Source: Lepas anatifera (lineage: Eukaryota; Arthropoda; Thecostraca; Lepadidae). Taken from it: 64,000 nt of DNA. The stretch is taken from contig JAOTON010000214.1 in assembly GCA_034440635.1 (NCBI GenBank), positions 236,001-300,000 on the forward strand. The letters run 5' to 3'. Each line of letters starts with the position of its first letter. Position 1 is the first letter of the stretch. Below, piece after piece: positions 11,533 to 24,650 of the stretch. The position numbers were made by a program, and so were the translations under genes. The notes under the pieces were generated by a model. The model was not told the DNA's origin. It saw only the letters and a list, made by a program, of their open reading frames with translations, and made no database searches.

Positions 11533-14168
11533 TTCATGTGTCCCGGTAACCGATTAGAAGTCTGTAAACCGGGCTTTAATGTATTTTTGTACAACTGCTT
11601 AGTCGTGACCGGCTGGAGATGAAGAACTCAGTTGTTCTGGTTACCTGTGAAAAAGACGTCGCAGGAGTTCTGATTACCAATGATGAGGCTTTTTTACAGA
11701 CCAGTTGATCTATGCAAACTTGGTGCCATATGTATCCAAGTTTATTAATAATTTTCAAGTTATTTATTTCCTCGAACACGTGTTCATTACGAATTTTATT
11801 TTAAAGTTGAAGATTCACCTCGAGCAAAAATGGGCAGCTATAGACGGCATCAAGTTTTTTATTTAGAAATCTTGTCATCTGGGTATCATTGCACAGCTGT
11901 TGTGTTCACGACGCCATTGGGAAAGCAGCTGAAGGAAATATTCAACTCCCAAATATCTTCCAGAAAGGAACCGAAAAGCGCCGAAGACATTACCTCGGTC
12001 AGATTCCGAAGATGGACGAGATATGGCTAAAATTCCAGTGATTCCTGTATGTCAAAGACACGTCACCCAGCACTGCAAATCTATATTGTCACAAAAGCAA
12101 GGCCAGTTTTGTGCAGCTGTTTTTGTTGTGGTCTCATAAAGCACTAGGTTCGGTTGTGCTAGACAGTTCCAAGAATTTTGCACCCTGTAACTATTCTACA
12201 TATTTAAGTACCGCAGTATCGGTATTTTCTTTTAAAAATAAAATAGGTATGGACTCGGTGTGATTTCCTATCAGTAGGGTGACAAGCTTATGGAAGGTTA
12301 GCCTGCATTTTCATTGAATGATGGATCGTGCAGATGGATGGTCGTTCTTTAGTTCTTTTCGGTAAAGGAGAAGTATTATATTTTTCTAACCAGCTGAACT
12401 AAGTATGCACTTCAGACACTTCAGACAACAATTACACTAAGAATGACGAACTGTTAATCAATGCCATTGTAAAAAGGAACACTCAGCCACCTTACGAAGA
12501 ATAAATTCCGGAGTTAACGGGATCTTTGCTGGGGAAATATCAGTTGTGGTCAATGCACTCTCAGAAACACTCAAAACTGGTGTGAGCATCAGCTTCTCAG
12601 ATTAGCCGATGAGACATTGAAACCATTCCAGCCCGCTCACACAGAGACCACCGGGGTCTTCGGAATGTGGGTGGAACTTCCGGAACCAGTACCGGTCAAA
12701 ACCCCTGACGTCAGTCAGTCCTGATTAATGTGGGGGAAATAACACAGCTAGTGTCTATCGGTGAAAGTGATGTGTCCTTTCCTACACCCACACACTTTTA
12801 TCAAGGAGAACGAAAGCTATCGTGTTCTACGGACTCCTGTCGGAAGGAATACAGGAGCTGTAGGCAGATATAGAAGAAGCCAAGAATTAAGACAATGCTA
12901 GTCTGTGGGGTCATTCACAAGAGAAGATGATCCGGTCGATAGCAACGCAAAGTGCATCTCTCGTTGTTCGATTTGCGAACAATCATTTGCGAACAATCAT
13001 TGCCAAAAAAGAGCTGTGAGCACTATTTTTGTGCACATATTGATGAACCTGCCACTACAAATGGAGACCTTCTTGTCCCTCACACACTCTGTCCCGCCAA
13101 AGAACTGGTCAGTAAACGTATTAGTTTCCGTGAGGCGGTGGAGTCCGTGAAAACCCCAAGGCCCTCTCCTGAGACACGACTGTTTACACACGCATTAGCT
13201 TCCGAGGTTTCTGGATCTTGACTGGGGTCACGTGACTCAACTCTGCCAGGAACATCCGGCTTAAGTAACAGCTTTCGCTGGAGTATACGGATAGGGCAGC
13301 ATCAGTGACAGCACCGTCAATCACTCCAAAATTACTCTATAATTCCACTTAAAGACGCCGCTGCGCGTAAAACGTGTCTTTGATTAGTTCTTTTTAAGCT
13401 AAGACTAAACTTGGGAACCGCATTACTATGGATAGCGTCTGTCTAATACAACTAAATGCTTTTCTTCATAAAGTTTGCATACTGTTCTACCGTCTTCTCG
13501 CCGAAAAAGAAAATGTGTTTCTCATGCTGCTTCTGGATGAAAATTGGTGATTTTGGCCAGGCTTTTTGACACAACGTGGGCTACCCTGGCAGACTATCGG
13601 ACTTAGTGTGACCATATTTCAATTGCATTCACTCGCGACTGTGTAAGACTGCTCTATGCCATCATGTATGTCGCCTAGCTGAAGCTCTGCTTACAAGAAT
13701 GCGAAATTTGACGAAGAGGAAAACAGGCATCTTATATGTCATAATCTGGAGGAATATGGTAAGATAAACATGTGCAAGCAATGGAACTTTCAACCTCTCG
13801 GCGAGATTCAATTGCTGAGGGGGTGCCGGTGTCAGGTGGAATTATGTATGTACCTACGTAACCTTAACTATTGCAGCTGCAAGTAGATGCTTTAACCCTT
13901 CATTGCTTCTGATTTCCCCAGTTGATCCACACACATCACAGGATAACACAAAATACTATATTTGCTCTGGCATGTCACATAAAAATACATTATGGATATC
14001 AATACAAATACTTTCTGTATCTATTGGTCACCAGCACTCTGGCCTGTCTCTCCAGACAATGGTCACCACGGTGGCGTTGTCAACGCAGTCCTTCCACCTT
14101 ACGCACAGAGAAACAACAATACATGAACTTACATCCAACAGGCATATAACAAAAATAATATATCTCAC
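11533..14168. other. No recognised gene
   Basis: The stretch is AT-rich, with scattered short open frames on both strands. None has recognisable domains. A perfect TGACGTCA site lies near 12708. Nothing else is supported. Confidence 0.5.
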
Positions 14169-14313
14169 TCATGAGCGCCTCGTGATCCAACTTCGGTGGA
14201 TTAAGCCGCGTGAACACATCAACAGAAACAGCATCATCATCGTCAGACAGTAATTGTATCACTGTTTCATTATACATTATTGACGGCGCTGTGCAAGATG
14301 CACTTCCGGTCAT
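14169..14313 (-). CDS. Possible first coding exon, unknown protein
   Basis: On the minus strand an ATG at 14313 opens a frame beginning MTGSASCTAPSIMYNETVIQ, followed by an acidic stretch with four Asp and then VFTRLNPPKLDHEALM. A donor-like GTGAGA begins at 14168, which would give a 145-base exon. The composition looks like real protein, but no family is recognised and no second exon was found. It lies about 430 bp beyond the SOCS stop codon on the same strand, so it could also be 3' UTR of that gene. Confidence 0.28.
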
Positions 14314-14746
14314 ACGACTGGTCTAGGCGTGCACGTGACATATCACGCTGAGTGACCTCCACAACGCTCGCACTCATTCAATTGGAAAGTGTTCACTCCC
14401 ATAAGCACAAAACTGGCATATTTGGTCTCAGAAAGGAACTGACGCTTGCTCCGCGCATGTATATCCACTGGTGAGTCTAAACTGCATTAATTTGAATTTC
14501 CATTATGCTAATTTCAGCATGAATGAATGAAGCATTGTTGTCGTAGAAAGCAAATACTTCGTCCCGCCGTAAGTGACCAGAACGATGACTTCTCACGTAA
14601 AATAAAAGCTTTAGCAGGGCGCCGCAACGTGTCGATTTTAAAAAGGGCACTTCCCGGCGAAAGCCTGTCATATATCACAAGTGATTTTGTTGAAAAGCAC
14701 CAAAATTTCATCAAAATCGACAACAACACACGCGTATTATACGCTA

Positions 14747-16013
14747 CTACCGCGTATACGGATACTGGTCCAAATATTGCTCCAGTGCCTGAGGCAGGAT
14801 TCCTGTCGTTCTCGTGCTACTGCCGCTGCTGCTGGCACTGTCGTTGCCGCTGCTCTTGGCCTTGTTGAGAGCGAGTCGACAGAGATGCTGCAGGGTCGGC
14901 GCCTGCTTCAACAGCGGCTTCCTCAGCCGCATTGTCAGCGAAGGCAGACCGTCGACGGCGAACGGCCCCTTCCGGGCGTAGTGCTCCACTAACCGATTTG
15001 ATATCACTGAACGTCGGCATTGCCAGGTCGGACGGGGCGTCCAGACGGAACCGACCACCAACCAGCTGAATCCGCACACTGGTCGGTCCGCGAGACGTCT
15101 GCACGCTTAACGCGAACACGAATCTCTTATGCAGAGAATCACGAGCCAGGAATGTGCCCTCGGGTGTGCCCTGCAGGCATAATTGCGCCTGCTGCCAGCT
15201 GAGTGGGCCGTAATACCACCCGCTCTCTTTGAGATAGCCGAGCGCTCGTGCCAGAACCTTCTGGTCGTCCTCCACCGGCAGCGCCGGCTCCACGGCGCAT
15301 GCGGGCGAAGAGAAGGACTCGGGGCAGCGACGCGAGGAGACACGCGTAGAGTCTACGCAGCCTCGCGATAGGCCCGATCGTGTGGAGACAGGTGTGGGCT
15401 CACGCTTGGTGGTAACGCTGACCGTCAGCGAGGCGGGGCAGCCGCTGATCTGCAGCTGGATGTGGCGGCGCGGGTCGGCAGCAGCTGGCAGACCGATATC
15501 AATCATCTGCGCGGCGCCGGAAGCTGCCAGACCACCTCCGCTATGGTGAAGAGGTCTTCTCTCGGGGTCGTTGCTGCATCCCGTGTTGATGCTGACACTC
15601 AGCCGACTGCTGATAGGGTTGGAGGAGTGGTGATCTTCGCGCTTCCTCGACGACGAAGGTGAATCCCACCAGCATGCTGCTGCTGGAGGTGCAGGATCAT
15701 AGTCAACATCGAAACCATCGTCGTCGGCAGGAAGTTCGAGGAGATCGTCGTCGCCGGCAGCTGGTGCCAGCCGGGGAGGAATGTGCTCCCAGAGGTACCG
15801 AGGCCTCTCCGGCTCCAGTTGGACACTAGACGACGACGACGAGGGTCCGTAATCCTCGCCCTTCCACGAAGCCGACGAAGACGATTGTCTACACCCGTAG
15901 AAATCATCGAAAGAAGTGTCTTCGCCGGCGGCGGCGGCGCCAGCCTCCGGAGAGCTCCTTCCAAGATCACTCATATCTGACGAGAATCCAGCGTGCACTG
16001 GAGTGCGCAGCAT
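14747..16013 (-). CDS. SOCS2-like: SOCS2/CISH-type suppressor of cytokine signalling, with a frameshift
   Basis: SOCS proteins bind phosphotyrosines of cytokine receptors or JAKs in the cytoplasm and recruit an Elongin BC/Cullin-5 ubiquitin ligase. The first in-frame ATG is at 16013 (a second is at 15974). Residues 1 to about 255 are low-complexity and acidic, rich in Ser and Ala. The SH2 domain starts near residue 260: ESGWYYGPLSW, EGTFLARDS with the phosphate-binding Arg, then GPTSVRIQLVGGRFRLDAP. The SOCS box (about residues 370-421) has PTLQHLCRLAL as BC box and ILPQALEQYLDQYP as Cul5-type box, ending at a TAG (14747-14749). These two parts are in different frames: after FSDIKS one extra base (plus-strand CC at 14993-14994) shifts the frame, and LVEHY resumes in the next. 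Without correction translation would run about 58 more codons and lose the SOCS box. The cause may be a sequence error, a recent lesion or a pseudogene. SH2 type is closer to CISH/SOCS2 than to SOCS5/6/7. Confidence 0.88.
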
Positions 16014-16271
16014 ACCTTCTGCGCGTTCACCTCGCTGTACCGTGGCTCGCCCTAGCACTGTAGATCTGTGTTCCTCGCGGTCACTTTCGGGGCATGCTCG
16101 GCGAGCTCGCACACTCTCTTCTGTCGGTGCTTTCACGGCTGTGAAAGTCCCTGTCTAGTTGGCACTGATTCTATTGAGGCACTGTGTATGCCTCTCCTCG
16201 ACAAATACCCGTATTCTCAGCTCTTCCACCGAGGCTGTATGATCAAACCTCTCTATATGCTGCAAATCTGG

Positions 16272-16277
16272 TTTATA
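16272..16277 (-). promoter_or_regulatory. TATA-like box upstream of the SOCS gene
   Basis: On the minus strand TTATAAAC lies about 260 bp upstream of the first SOCS ATG. It is suitably placed for a promoter with a short 5' leader. No initiator or transcript evidence is available. Confidence 0.3.
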
Positions 16278-16299
16278 ACAAGTCGCCAGTCTGCGACCT

Positions 16300-16680
16300 T
16301 CCCGCACCAAGTCTCGGCTGCGACTGCCTAGCGGACGGGCGGCCGCCCCGTACCTAATCGCACTAGCCGGAGCGACCGCCCAGCCGCACCGGCCTTCGCC
16401 CGGCTTCTCAGAACTCCAGCCGACACAAGCCCGCAAACACTTCCCGGGATAGCCGGTCACGTGGTCTGTGACGTCGGCACGGCGCGCCGACGCGAAGGTG
16501 AGGGCCGGGCTGGCAGTCGGGAGGTGCGCCGCGCCGGGCGGGCGGCAACGGAGATGGCACGGCGACCCTGTAATGGTGCGCTCCGACGAGCGCCGCGGGG
16601 TGTGTGCGGTTCGAAGAAGCGGTCTTGTGAAAGAAGGCCGTGGAAATTGACACCGTGGAGATGGATGAGCTCTGGCCCAG
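16300..16680. promoter_or_regulatory. CpG-rich region upstream of the SOCS gene
   Basis: This stretch is markedly richer in G, C and CpG than its AT-rich surroundings, and begins just upstream of the TATA-like site. It includes GTGACGTCGGCAC near 16469, a CRE half-like site. A CpG-rich promoter or 5' UTR exon is the natural reading. Open frames on both strands here are not recognisable. A STAT-type motif TTCGGGGAA occurs at 17383-17391, but such motifs are common by chance. Confidence 0.4.
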
Positions 16681-19600
16681 CGTAACCCAGCGGCAGCGGG
16701 GAGGGGGCTTCTCTGAGAAAACTGTCATAGCAGAGAACTCGAGCTGCGAAGTTTCGCTTCGGGATGACTACTACTACCGGAAATGTTTGATTGGATGCTT
16801 CTGAGAGTTAAGTTTTTAATCCTACGATCGAATATTTTAACTCAGGAGCCGACCAATTCGCTGCGGTGAAATTTACCATGTGTTTGAAAGTCCCCTGTTC
16901 TCTCAATTATCAGTCTTAAAGTGATTCTAAAACCACAAATTGTAGCACCTCTGCCCTTCAACTCACATCCCTACCTGCTGCGTTAGTTCCTAGGACTGCG
17001 TAAAGTTTCTATGACTTCTTAACTTTCAGAACACAGTTGGCCTACCCTATTCGAGGGCTTGGGTCCACCCTTTTCTAGGTTAAGTCACTTGACACTCATA
17101 ATGTTCTGTTCTGGGTCCAGATGGGATGACCTTCAAGAAGACCGGTCGGCTAACATGATGGCTTTTGAATTTCTGATGGGGACAGATGTAACAAAGTAAT
17201 ACATCATCACGTATTTGTTTAGCGCACTAAGGCAGATAGTCCGAGCATAGGTGGATCCAGGATATCCTATCAGGGGGACCACATGGTCGAAAGGGGCACC
17301 ATCCGGACCAGAAGGGGCGCCAAGATCTTTCAGGGGTAGACGCTCCTTGCCCTTTTCCTGGATCCTACGAGCCAGAGCTTCTTTCGGGGAACGAAACTCT
17401 GAAACAAATCACCATCCCATGTCGTGTTGTGTCGTGAACTGTGTGAGCTCGAAGGCGTGATCAAACTCTGAGGGCTCTATGCGAAGGGATATGCACGAGG
17501 GTTCCTGGAGGCCCAACGAACCGTTCGGGGCCTCTGAGGAGGTCTTGGCGCGTTGCCGTGTCCCCTCATCGCTGCTCCAGTGCTTCGTCCTTCTCCATTG
17601 TCTTATTATATTGGTTGTACGTGATACGTGGTAGATTCTATGTCTGTTCCTGTGTCTGACTAATGTGTCTTGCATGGCCTGCAGCAACGCAGACAATTTT
17701 TTGAGCATGATCTAATTCTTGGGAAATGCTACTGGTGATTTATCGATGCAGCAGGCTGAGCGAGTCCGATGGGAGTTAGCAACAGGGGACGTAAAACCCC
17801 AGTGCTAGACACAGGCTTATTTCTGAGAGCGAGTGCTGAGTGTATTAGTCATCTCAACATAAAATATCAAAGGTCCTAGGCTCCGTGTCCTCGTGAAGTC
17901 TTTCCATATAGTCAATCTGACCTCGGTGATCATCTTCTGACTTGCGCCGTTTTTTTGCGAAGCATTCTCGCCAAGATATTATCGGAAAACCCGTCTGGGC
18001 CGTGCACCTTTTACTACCGCGTTTAAACACAGATAAGTCTTGTTGAGCCACCTTGCTCTCCACAAAACACTGCCCAAATTCCACCTGACATATCGCCCGT
18101 ATTTATCCATATTAACACCATCTTAGTGAGGTAGGTAACCAAGGGCAACGGTGATGACGTCACCCGGCCAATCGGAAACACGGCATTCTGGGTAATTACT
18201 CAGTCTATACTTAGCAGGGCAGCTGGAAACATGGGCGGCTCTGACGTCCACTGCAGGTTGTGGAACAGCCGGCGACGTTGGCGGCTGGGGGACACAGCCA
18301 AGGGCGTAGCCAGGCTGGACAAGCTGGGGGGCGACATAAACAGGTCGCCGAAACATCCTATTCCCCGCTCCTGGTGCCGGGCCAACATAGATATTCAAGC
18401 GGGCCGCAGGAGTGAGGACCTCTTCATTGTCACCATGAAATTATTGAAGTCAAAAGGGGAAACATTGTCGGGGACTAGCGCTGTAACGTGCTTGTGTACA
18501 GCTGCTCCCTTTACTCCTTTGCGGATGATTCTACAGCAGGGCTGTAGTGGTTCTGGCAGGCAGCTGGCGGCTGCCTGCCCTGCGTGTCACGTGACTGGCT
18601 TCCCACTACGCCGGGGCTGGGGCAGGAATAGCAACGGCGTTTTCAGAAGGGACGCAGTTAGGTCCGCCGCGGAAGCGTTTGCAGGAGAGGCAGCTGTAAA
18701 TCCGCCTCACTAAATCTAGCAACTGCGCGGGTGCACTCATCTGGAAACGGTAAGGACGCGCTCACAGCGATTCCGCCGGCAATTTCCGCTCGCACGTGGT
18801 TCTCACAATCAGCTGAGTGAGAAATCGCTACCCACAATCCGTCATCGCGCACTAAAGATTAGTCATGTGAAACAGCAAGAAATCATTGTCTCACGGAATT
18901 TCACACTAACCCATTCCACTTTTGCCACCTAAAACCAAAAACTGATGCTACTGAAAAGCTTATTTAATGAGTTCATGCGCATTATTTATTATTATATATT
19001 ATACCATTTTAGAAAGCTTATACACAAGACTTGATCCTACACAATTTGGGGAGACGTTATCGATGCGTAGGGAGGATCCGAGCGCGAGCCGTGGACAGAA
19101 AACCGGTGCAGGTCAAGCGATGTTTTCACCAGGTATTCTTATAGCACTCGCGTGCGGTTTGTCGCACGCGGAAACGCTCTGAAAGGGCGTTTTTGTATTT
19201 GACAGGTTTCCGTACAGGTGTAGGCATACGGAATTTAGTAGAAGACTTGTGGCTTTTCAACGCACTGGCTGCTACGGTCTTATGGTATAGCCAACTCTCA
19301 CCGTGTCGGGAGGGTATTGTGAGAATCAGAAACACTGGAGCAGAATACCTGACCGGGATTTGAGCCGGGGTCAGCGCAATGAAAATTAAATGCGCTTTCC
19401 CGACGCTATCACACACCCCTGGGAAACTTGTAATGTCATACTGCCATACTGCTCGTGGTCGACTTTGTAAGGTAAATGCAAAACATGCAGTTGTCTTAAT
19501 CGACAATACCATTTACACCCATCTACCTTTCATGCCTCTCCTCCGAGTTATACTGTGGTGGACAATGCATGCAGAAATTAATTAAGATAAGGTTTCAAGC

Positions 19601-20508
19601 TTCCAGTGTATCGTGCAGGTTATAGAACTGGGTGTAAAGATGAGAGAAACTCCCCCAAATCGCTGTGTGCAGTCACGAGCGGGATACCGCCATTGGAGGG
19701 TCAGGAACCCCTTTCCCCTATTTAGTTTCTTTCCAAATATGTGACTTCAGCCCGATTGGTCAAAAACCTAACAGTCTTATAGGAAGCAGGAGCGAAAAAC
19801 AGCAAGAAGCACATGTCTGAAGGTTTTTGCCTTTGGAGTTGGCCGCTTTCTATGAGTAAGGAGATAAAGTTTCACTGAGAACTGTCGTCTTTGCCCACTC
19901 TTTGACTGCTAACCACACTTTTGGTTGTGGCTAGAGGCAGTAAAATACTGCCAACATCTTAAGCTGGGGAGAATCCTGATAACCAGGAGGTTTGAAATTT
20001 TCAGGACTGACTGGTACACGTTGAGGCGCAAATAGGGTCTCAATTTATTGTGGTACGACAATCTGGTACGTAGACCACCCATTCTGTGCTTTGGGTATAT
20101 CCATATACTCTCTTGTAAGACCTCACAGACTCTTCTTAGGGGAAACTTCAGTATCTGGGGAAATATTTATTTCCGTTGGTAACAATATTTTCGTTTTCTG
20201 ACCTTTGTCATGACCTAAAAAGTGAGAGTCGGATGCTTTACCAGACTTTCCACATAATCCCCAAACCATTCCATTGCACCAGCACTGCATAGATATAGGG
20301 TGTGGTTGGACTTTCTTCCCGGATGATTTTATCTGCATACCTTTGGTACCTAGCCTGACCAGCCCGTCATGAGATCAGCATGTATTTTCTGCATGAACAG
20401 TGATGGGCGAGGGTCGGGGAGGCTTGGAGAGGTCAGACCCCGTCTTGGTTTTTAACCTCCCGAAGAGTTTGTGATACCGCGTCAGCATCTACCTGTTCAG
20501 GACACGGC
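16681..20508. other. Intergenic, mostly unrecognised
   Basis: No gene is recognised. A degraded MITE of the CATAGG family lies at about 17246-17369 (CATAGGTGGATCCAGGA at its left end, CCTGGATCC at its right). Near 18290 the text GGGCGTAGCCAGG resembles a hAT-type terminus, and the 91-codon minus-strand frame over it (18123-18398) is probably an artefact of that repeat. Confidence 0.45.
17246..17369. mobile_element. Degraded CATAGG-family MITE
   Basis: It starts CATAGGTGGATCCAGGA and ends with CCTGGATCC, an incomplete inverted match. The interior has the same G-run and GGGGCGCCA-type text as the copies at 39915 and 49942. Confidence 0.45.
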
Positions 20509-20885
20509 CAGTGGCGGATCCAGGGGGGGGGTAAAAAGGCATTTGCCCCCAAACGGAAAAGCTCGGGGCAAAACTATGTTTTTGCCCCCAAGCGATCGAC
20601 CTCCTTTTTCCCCGACTGCTTTTTAGTTTCTAAGCAAGATTTTGGTGCTTGAACTCTCAACTTCAAACAGAACCAGTTAAGTTCAGTGTAAATAATGGGG
20701 CTTGGATAGGAGACAAGCAGCTCGAGCCTACATTTCGCACCCTGTGACATTTTTTTGACTTTTTGCCTCAAGTACCAAAAATTTTCCGGCAGCTCATATT
20801 TGAGCACAATTTTTCACTGCGTGACTTTTTTTTGCTTTTCGGCTTTGGTTTTCCCTCCCAAACCGCCCGGCTAGATCCGCTACTG
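20509..20885. mobile_element. hAT-like MITE, copy 1
   Basis: A 377-bp non-coding element begins CAGTGGCGGATCCAGG and ends CTAGATCCGCTACTG. It aligns almost end to end with 57617-57995 in the same orientation. The flanking 8-mers (GACACGGC and TACGCGAT) match poorly, so its target duplication has decayed. Confidence 0.8.
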
Positions 20886-22589
20886 TACGCGATGTCTCTA
20901 ACTTTGATCGAGAAGATATCGTCCTGCAGTCAGAATAATGCTCAGGGTATGTAGAACAGATACTTTTGAGTACTTCCTTAAAAACAATCTAAATCCGATA
21001 GACCAGAGTGACTTAGGCGTGAAAAATTAATCAGGCGATCATTTGCCGTCGACTGATTCCATGCCGGTATCTTGAGGTGTTACCACTCCCTATGATGTTT
21101 GAAACAACGCAATATGTGCGAATTATTGCCACCGTATTAATGTGGGAAAGCAAAATGTCGAATCCAGTTGCCTGCACAACTAGCCCGATCTTCTTATATA
21201 CTGCTGAATATATGAAAAAGAAAGTCAATGTATAATCTAAACTCATATTCAAATTGCCCAAACGTCTGCGTTTTAGTAAGAATTTTATCAGCAAGACTAT
21301 TTACTAAACGCAGTTTACTAAAACACACAGGACTCACAGAAACCACCCGCGTGTCCGATCAAACCCTTCCTCGGTTTTCCGTGGATGATTCCGAGCTAAT
21401 TTGAATGAAGACTCGTCGTTTTGCGTACCCGTTAGGCATTCAATGTGACAACTTATGGTAAAAATTGTATGATTTCCGGTGAAGTCAACACATTATAATG
21501 TTTAGCTCTTTGACGCTTGGTAGAATCTACCAATATTTCTGCCAACCGAAGCTGGAAAGGTACGTGAGAATTTGTCGACAAATAGGATTGGCAGATTCGG
21601 TCAGCTGATTCTTCTAATGTTGATTGGGCCTTTAGCCGATTTTAAACATTTGAAACGAAACTTACAAATTCGGGCGCAACTCTATACTAGCTAACTAAAG
21701 GGTGCAAACTGGCATCATACAACAACTACATTAAATTTTAAACATCATTTTAAATCTCTTGGGAAATAAATCCTAGAATACCAATCGTTTTGAGGTCAGG
21801 CCAACAACGACGTTACCAAAATCCACCAAGGATCTCACTTTTCGAATTCGTTTCTGTCTTAAACTTATTAGCAAAACTAAATACAACAATGATTTTTATA
21901 TCATAGTGAAGGGCTTGATCTAAGAATTCGAATAATATGTTGCCATTAAATTTTATTATTTTATCTTTGCCCAAAGTATAGGTCACTATATGACCTAAAA
22001 CAGAGCATATTACTTATCAGTTGAGTCATCGGGCCCTGACAAATACATTGTGTTCTTTAGCTTTGGTCTAGGTCTTATGATGCCAGAATTTTAACAGGTT
22101 TCCTAAACCAGCTTAGGTTTGACCCAATTAGATCCCCTGTGACGTCAAAGTTCAAAAGATTCGGCTCAAACTCACTTCAATAGTTGAAGACGGCAGCATG
22201 CTGGACTAGGAGGGAATGGGTCCGATCAGACCCCCAGGTAGTGGTGGTTATGGAAAGGGCCCTGGCGATGGTGGGTTGAAAAGGAGCAAGTAATGCGGAA
22301 AATACAATCAAACAGCAAGAATATGCCTTCAGGCAAAGAACAGAGGTACCCACCAGGTGGAATTTTACGTAAATAGTGACGAGTTCTCAATGTCTTTACC
22401 CGGGATAACGGCGACGGAACAAAAAAGGCACTGGTTTACTACCCAGCTTTATCCATGAAAGCCTATTTCTGATGACATCTGCTCTGCCAGCACAAAAACT
22501 GGAAATTATTCCTGCAATGTTGCTCCCGGAACAAAGCTTCTTCACCACACTCCTGCAACAATCATGAATAAACCAAGCTGGGATTTGTG
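20886..22589. other. No recognised gene
   Basis: AT-rich sequence. AGGTCA/TGACCT half-sites near 21980-22130 may be a remnant of the AGGTCA-rich element family, but no ends are visible. Confidence 0.45.
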
Positions 22590-22995
22590 CAGAAGCGTTC
22601 TGAATATCCCAGTGGCGATGTGCGGCTCTCCTGAACGGAGGTGCTGACGCAACTTGTGCCCGTGCCGGCCCGTCAGCGGAGCTAGCTTACCAGAATCGCG
22701 CTGCCCCTGTGATTCCTAGTACCAGTGTTCGCAGTATAGGAGCATGCCGCCACCATCGCGGGACTAACGGCGGCAGCGGCTGGATTTTGCGGTGGGGAAA
22801 GTGGCACAAAGGCTGGAAATGTGTCGCCGGGGAGGTCGCCGGCTGGTGTGCGGCGGCGAGGTCATAATGTCCAGTATTGTGTGCCGCCGCGAGAGGGAGT
22901 ACCGCAGAGGTGAGACAGGACAGTGCGCACTGCGCACCGTTTCTCGGTACAGTGTGCCGTTCATGTCAGAGTCGGCCTTTGTGCCGAGTTTCACA
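22590..22995. promoter_or_regulatory. CpG-rich patch, possible promoter or first exon
   Basis: This GC- and CpG-rich island in AT-rich surroundings includes a donor-like AGAG followed by GTGAGA near 22910. Frames across it are Arg/Gly-rich on both strands with no recognised domain. A CpG promoter or non-coding first exon is possible. Confidence 0.25.
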
Positions 22996-23787
22996 AGGTG
23001 GATGCCAATTGGAGTTGCTGAAGCTACGGCCAGGACCGCTTTTTTAATCCTAAATAGGGAGGGCTCAACTCAGTATGGCGGCTAATTGCACTGGCTTACT
23101 TCATTCATTGTTGTGTGTACCTGCAAAACATTCACAGCAATACACCTTGCATGAAACATCACGCAAAAATGCACGTGAAACAAACCACCCAACACTCTTA
23201 TAATTGTGTCAAAAAGAGTTTAACTTCACCTGTAAGAGGTTTATACTGCCACACGCAGCAATTGAGGCACCAAAGCAACACAGCAACGTGCAAAATCACT
23301 CTGTAGAAATAATTGCAATAACAAAATGTGGACTGCTTCCATATTTATAGATCCGTTGTACTGTCACTGTATCATTGGCGGAGACAGAAGTGACGGTATC
23401 GTTTTCCTTCTATGGGCGTTGTGATTGTTTATTTGTTTATCCCCAAGGTCAGAAGCAGAGCAAATCAATCTCCAAATGATGAAACTTTGCTGTCTAATGT
23501 TGCATCTTAATATTAGCACAGCCCTGGTAATACAGAATCGTTCTTCGCTCATAGATGGTAGATAATTTGTGACCTACAAAGTTTGAACACGGCTTTTCTT
23601 CAGCTTCACAAAAAGGTAGGAAATCAGATACCTAACCAAGCTCGAAATATTCTGTTTTGTTTGTGCTGATTTCCCTCTAATGCACCTACATAGCCGAAGT
23701 GGTGTCTATTCTGTTGCACCTATTTGTGTTTTCCTGATTTTTTCCTTTCGTGACACTGTTTGGCACGACTTAAACACAGCACCTTAA

Positions 23788-23838
23788 AAGAGAGAGAGAG
23801 AGGGGGAGGAGAGGGAAAAGGAGAGAGAGGGGGAGGGC
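23788..23838. repeat. GA/GGA-rich low-complexity tract
   Basis: Runs of GAGAG and GGGAGG form a purine-only tract about 50 bases long. Confidence 0.85.
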
Positions 23839-24429
23839 AAAAAAAACATTCAAAATCCTGATTTTTTAGAAAGATAAATCTGCCAGTTAGGGCTATGTTT
23901 TTTGGGCGGGGGGGTTTATATTGATCACGAACGGATGAGCTCACTGCATCATCGAGTCAATGGAAATCAGCGTGCTGTGCTGCATCGCATGGACCCCATC
24001 CGATTTTTTAGTGACAACCTGGCTGGGCCCATAGCTCCAATGCCAACAAACAAGCTTCGACAGTTATGTCTCAGGCTAATGAGCTCCGAGTTTTATGAAG
24101 TCCGGACTGCTTGGTCCTTTGTGTGCTAAAGAGTACCATTGGCACACAAAAGCAAACTGCTGCAGTTTCAACGCTATTGGACTTCACACTACTTGCAAGG
24201 CGCATTGCAGACAGTTCTAGGTAACTTGCTTCACGACCCCACAACACAATTCCACAGTGGGATTTGTTCACGGTAGCAGTGGGTCCGCGGGGTCGCTTCG
24301 CTTCCCAGCTGTTGCGACATTCTCAGTAGGTCGGTGAGCGGAACGGCGACCGCAGTTTAAAAACAAGGATGTCACCGGTGCAACACTGCTGATGGCATAA
24401 TAATGACCGTTTCTAAGCTCCTTCACATG

Positions 24430-24650
24430 TTTATTTGTTTGCAGTGTTGCCTATCCACCCACCGATCTATTCGTTATTTATCTATCCATATGCTTGTTTG
24501 TTTAGCTGTCCACTTTGTATTTTTTTATTCATCCAGCCATCTGTTTATTCGTGCATTTTCATCCAACTATTTGTGCATACCTCAATTCATAGAACAATTA
24601 ACCGACCCGTCATTTATTCATTCATTAATTCAATTTACGAGTTGCAGCCT
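24430..24650. repeat. Degenerate TTCA/CATC tetranucleotide tract
   Basis: Repeated ATCCATC, TTTATTC and ATTCATTC words recur over about 220 bases with much divergence, as in an old tetranucleotide microsatellite. Confidence 0.6.

Noticed and set aside
17383..17391. STAT site TTCGGGGAA upstream of SOCS
   Set aside because: Attractive because SOCS genes are STAT targets, but the motif is expected many times by chance in 64 kb and it lies 1.4 kb upstream beside a MITE.
18123..18398. Pro/Val-rich 91-codon minus frame
   Set aside because: Overlaps a hAT-like terminus (GGGCGTAGCCAGG) whose reading often mimics such peptides. No ATG or splice support strong enough to list.
24071..24271. Possible RT tail (HCGIVLWG) on the minus strand
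   Set aside because: Only a short resemblance to the YGI..WG region of non-LTR RTs, with no neighbouring motif. Too weak.
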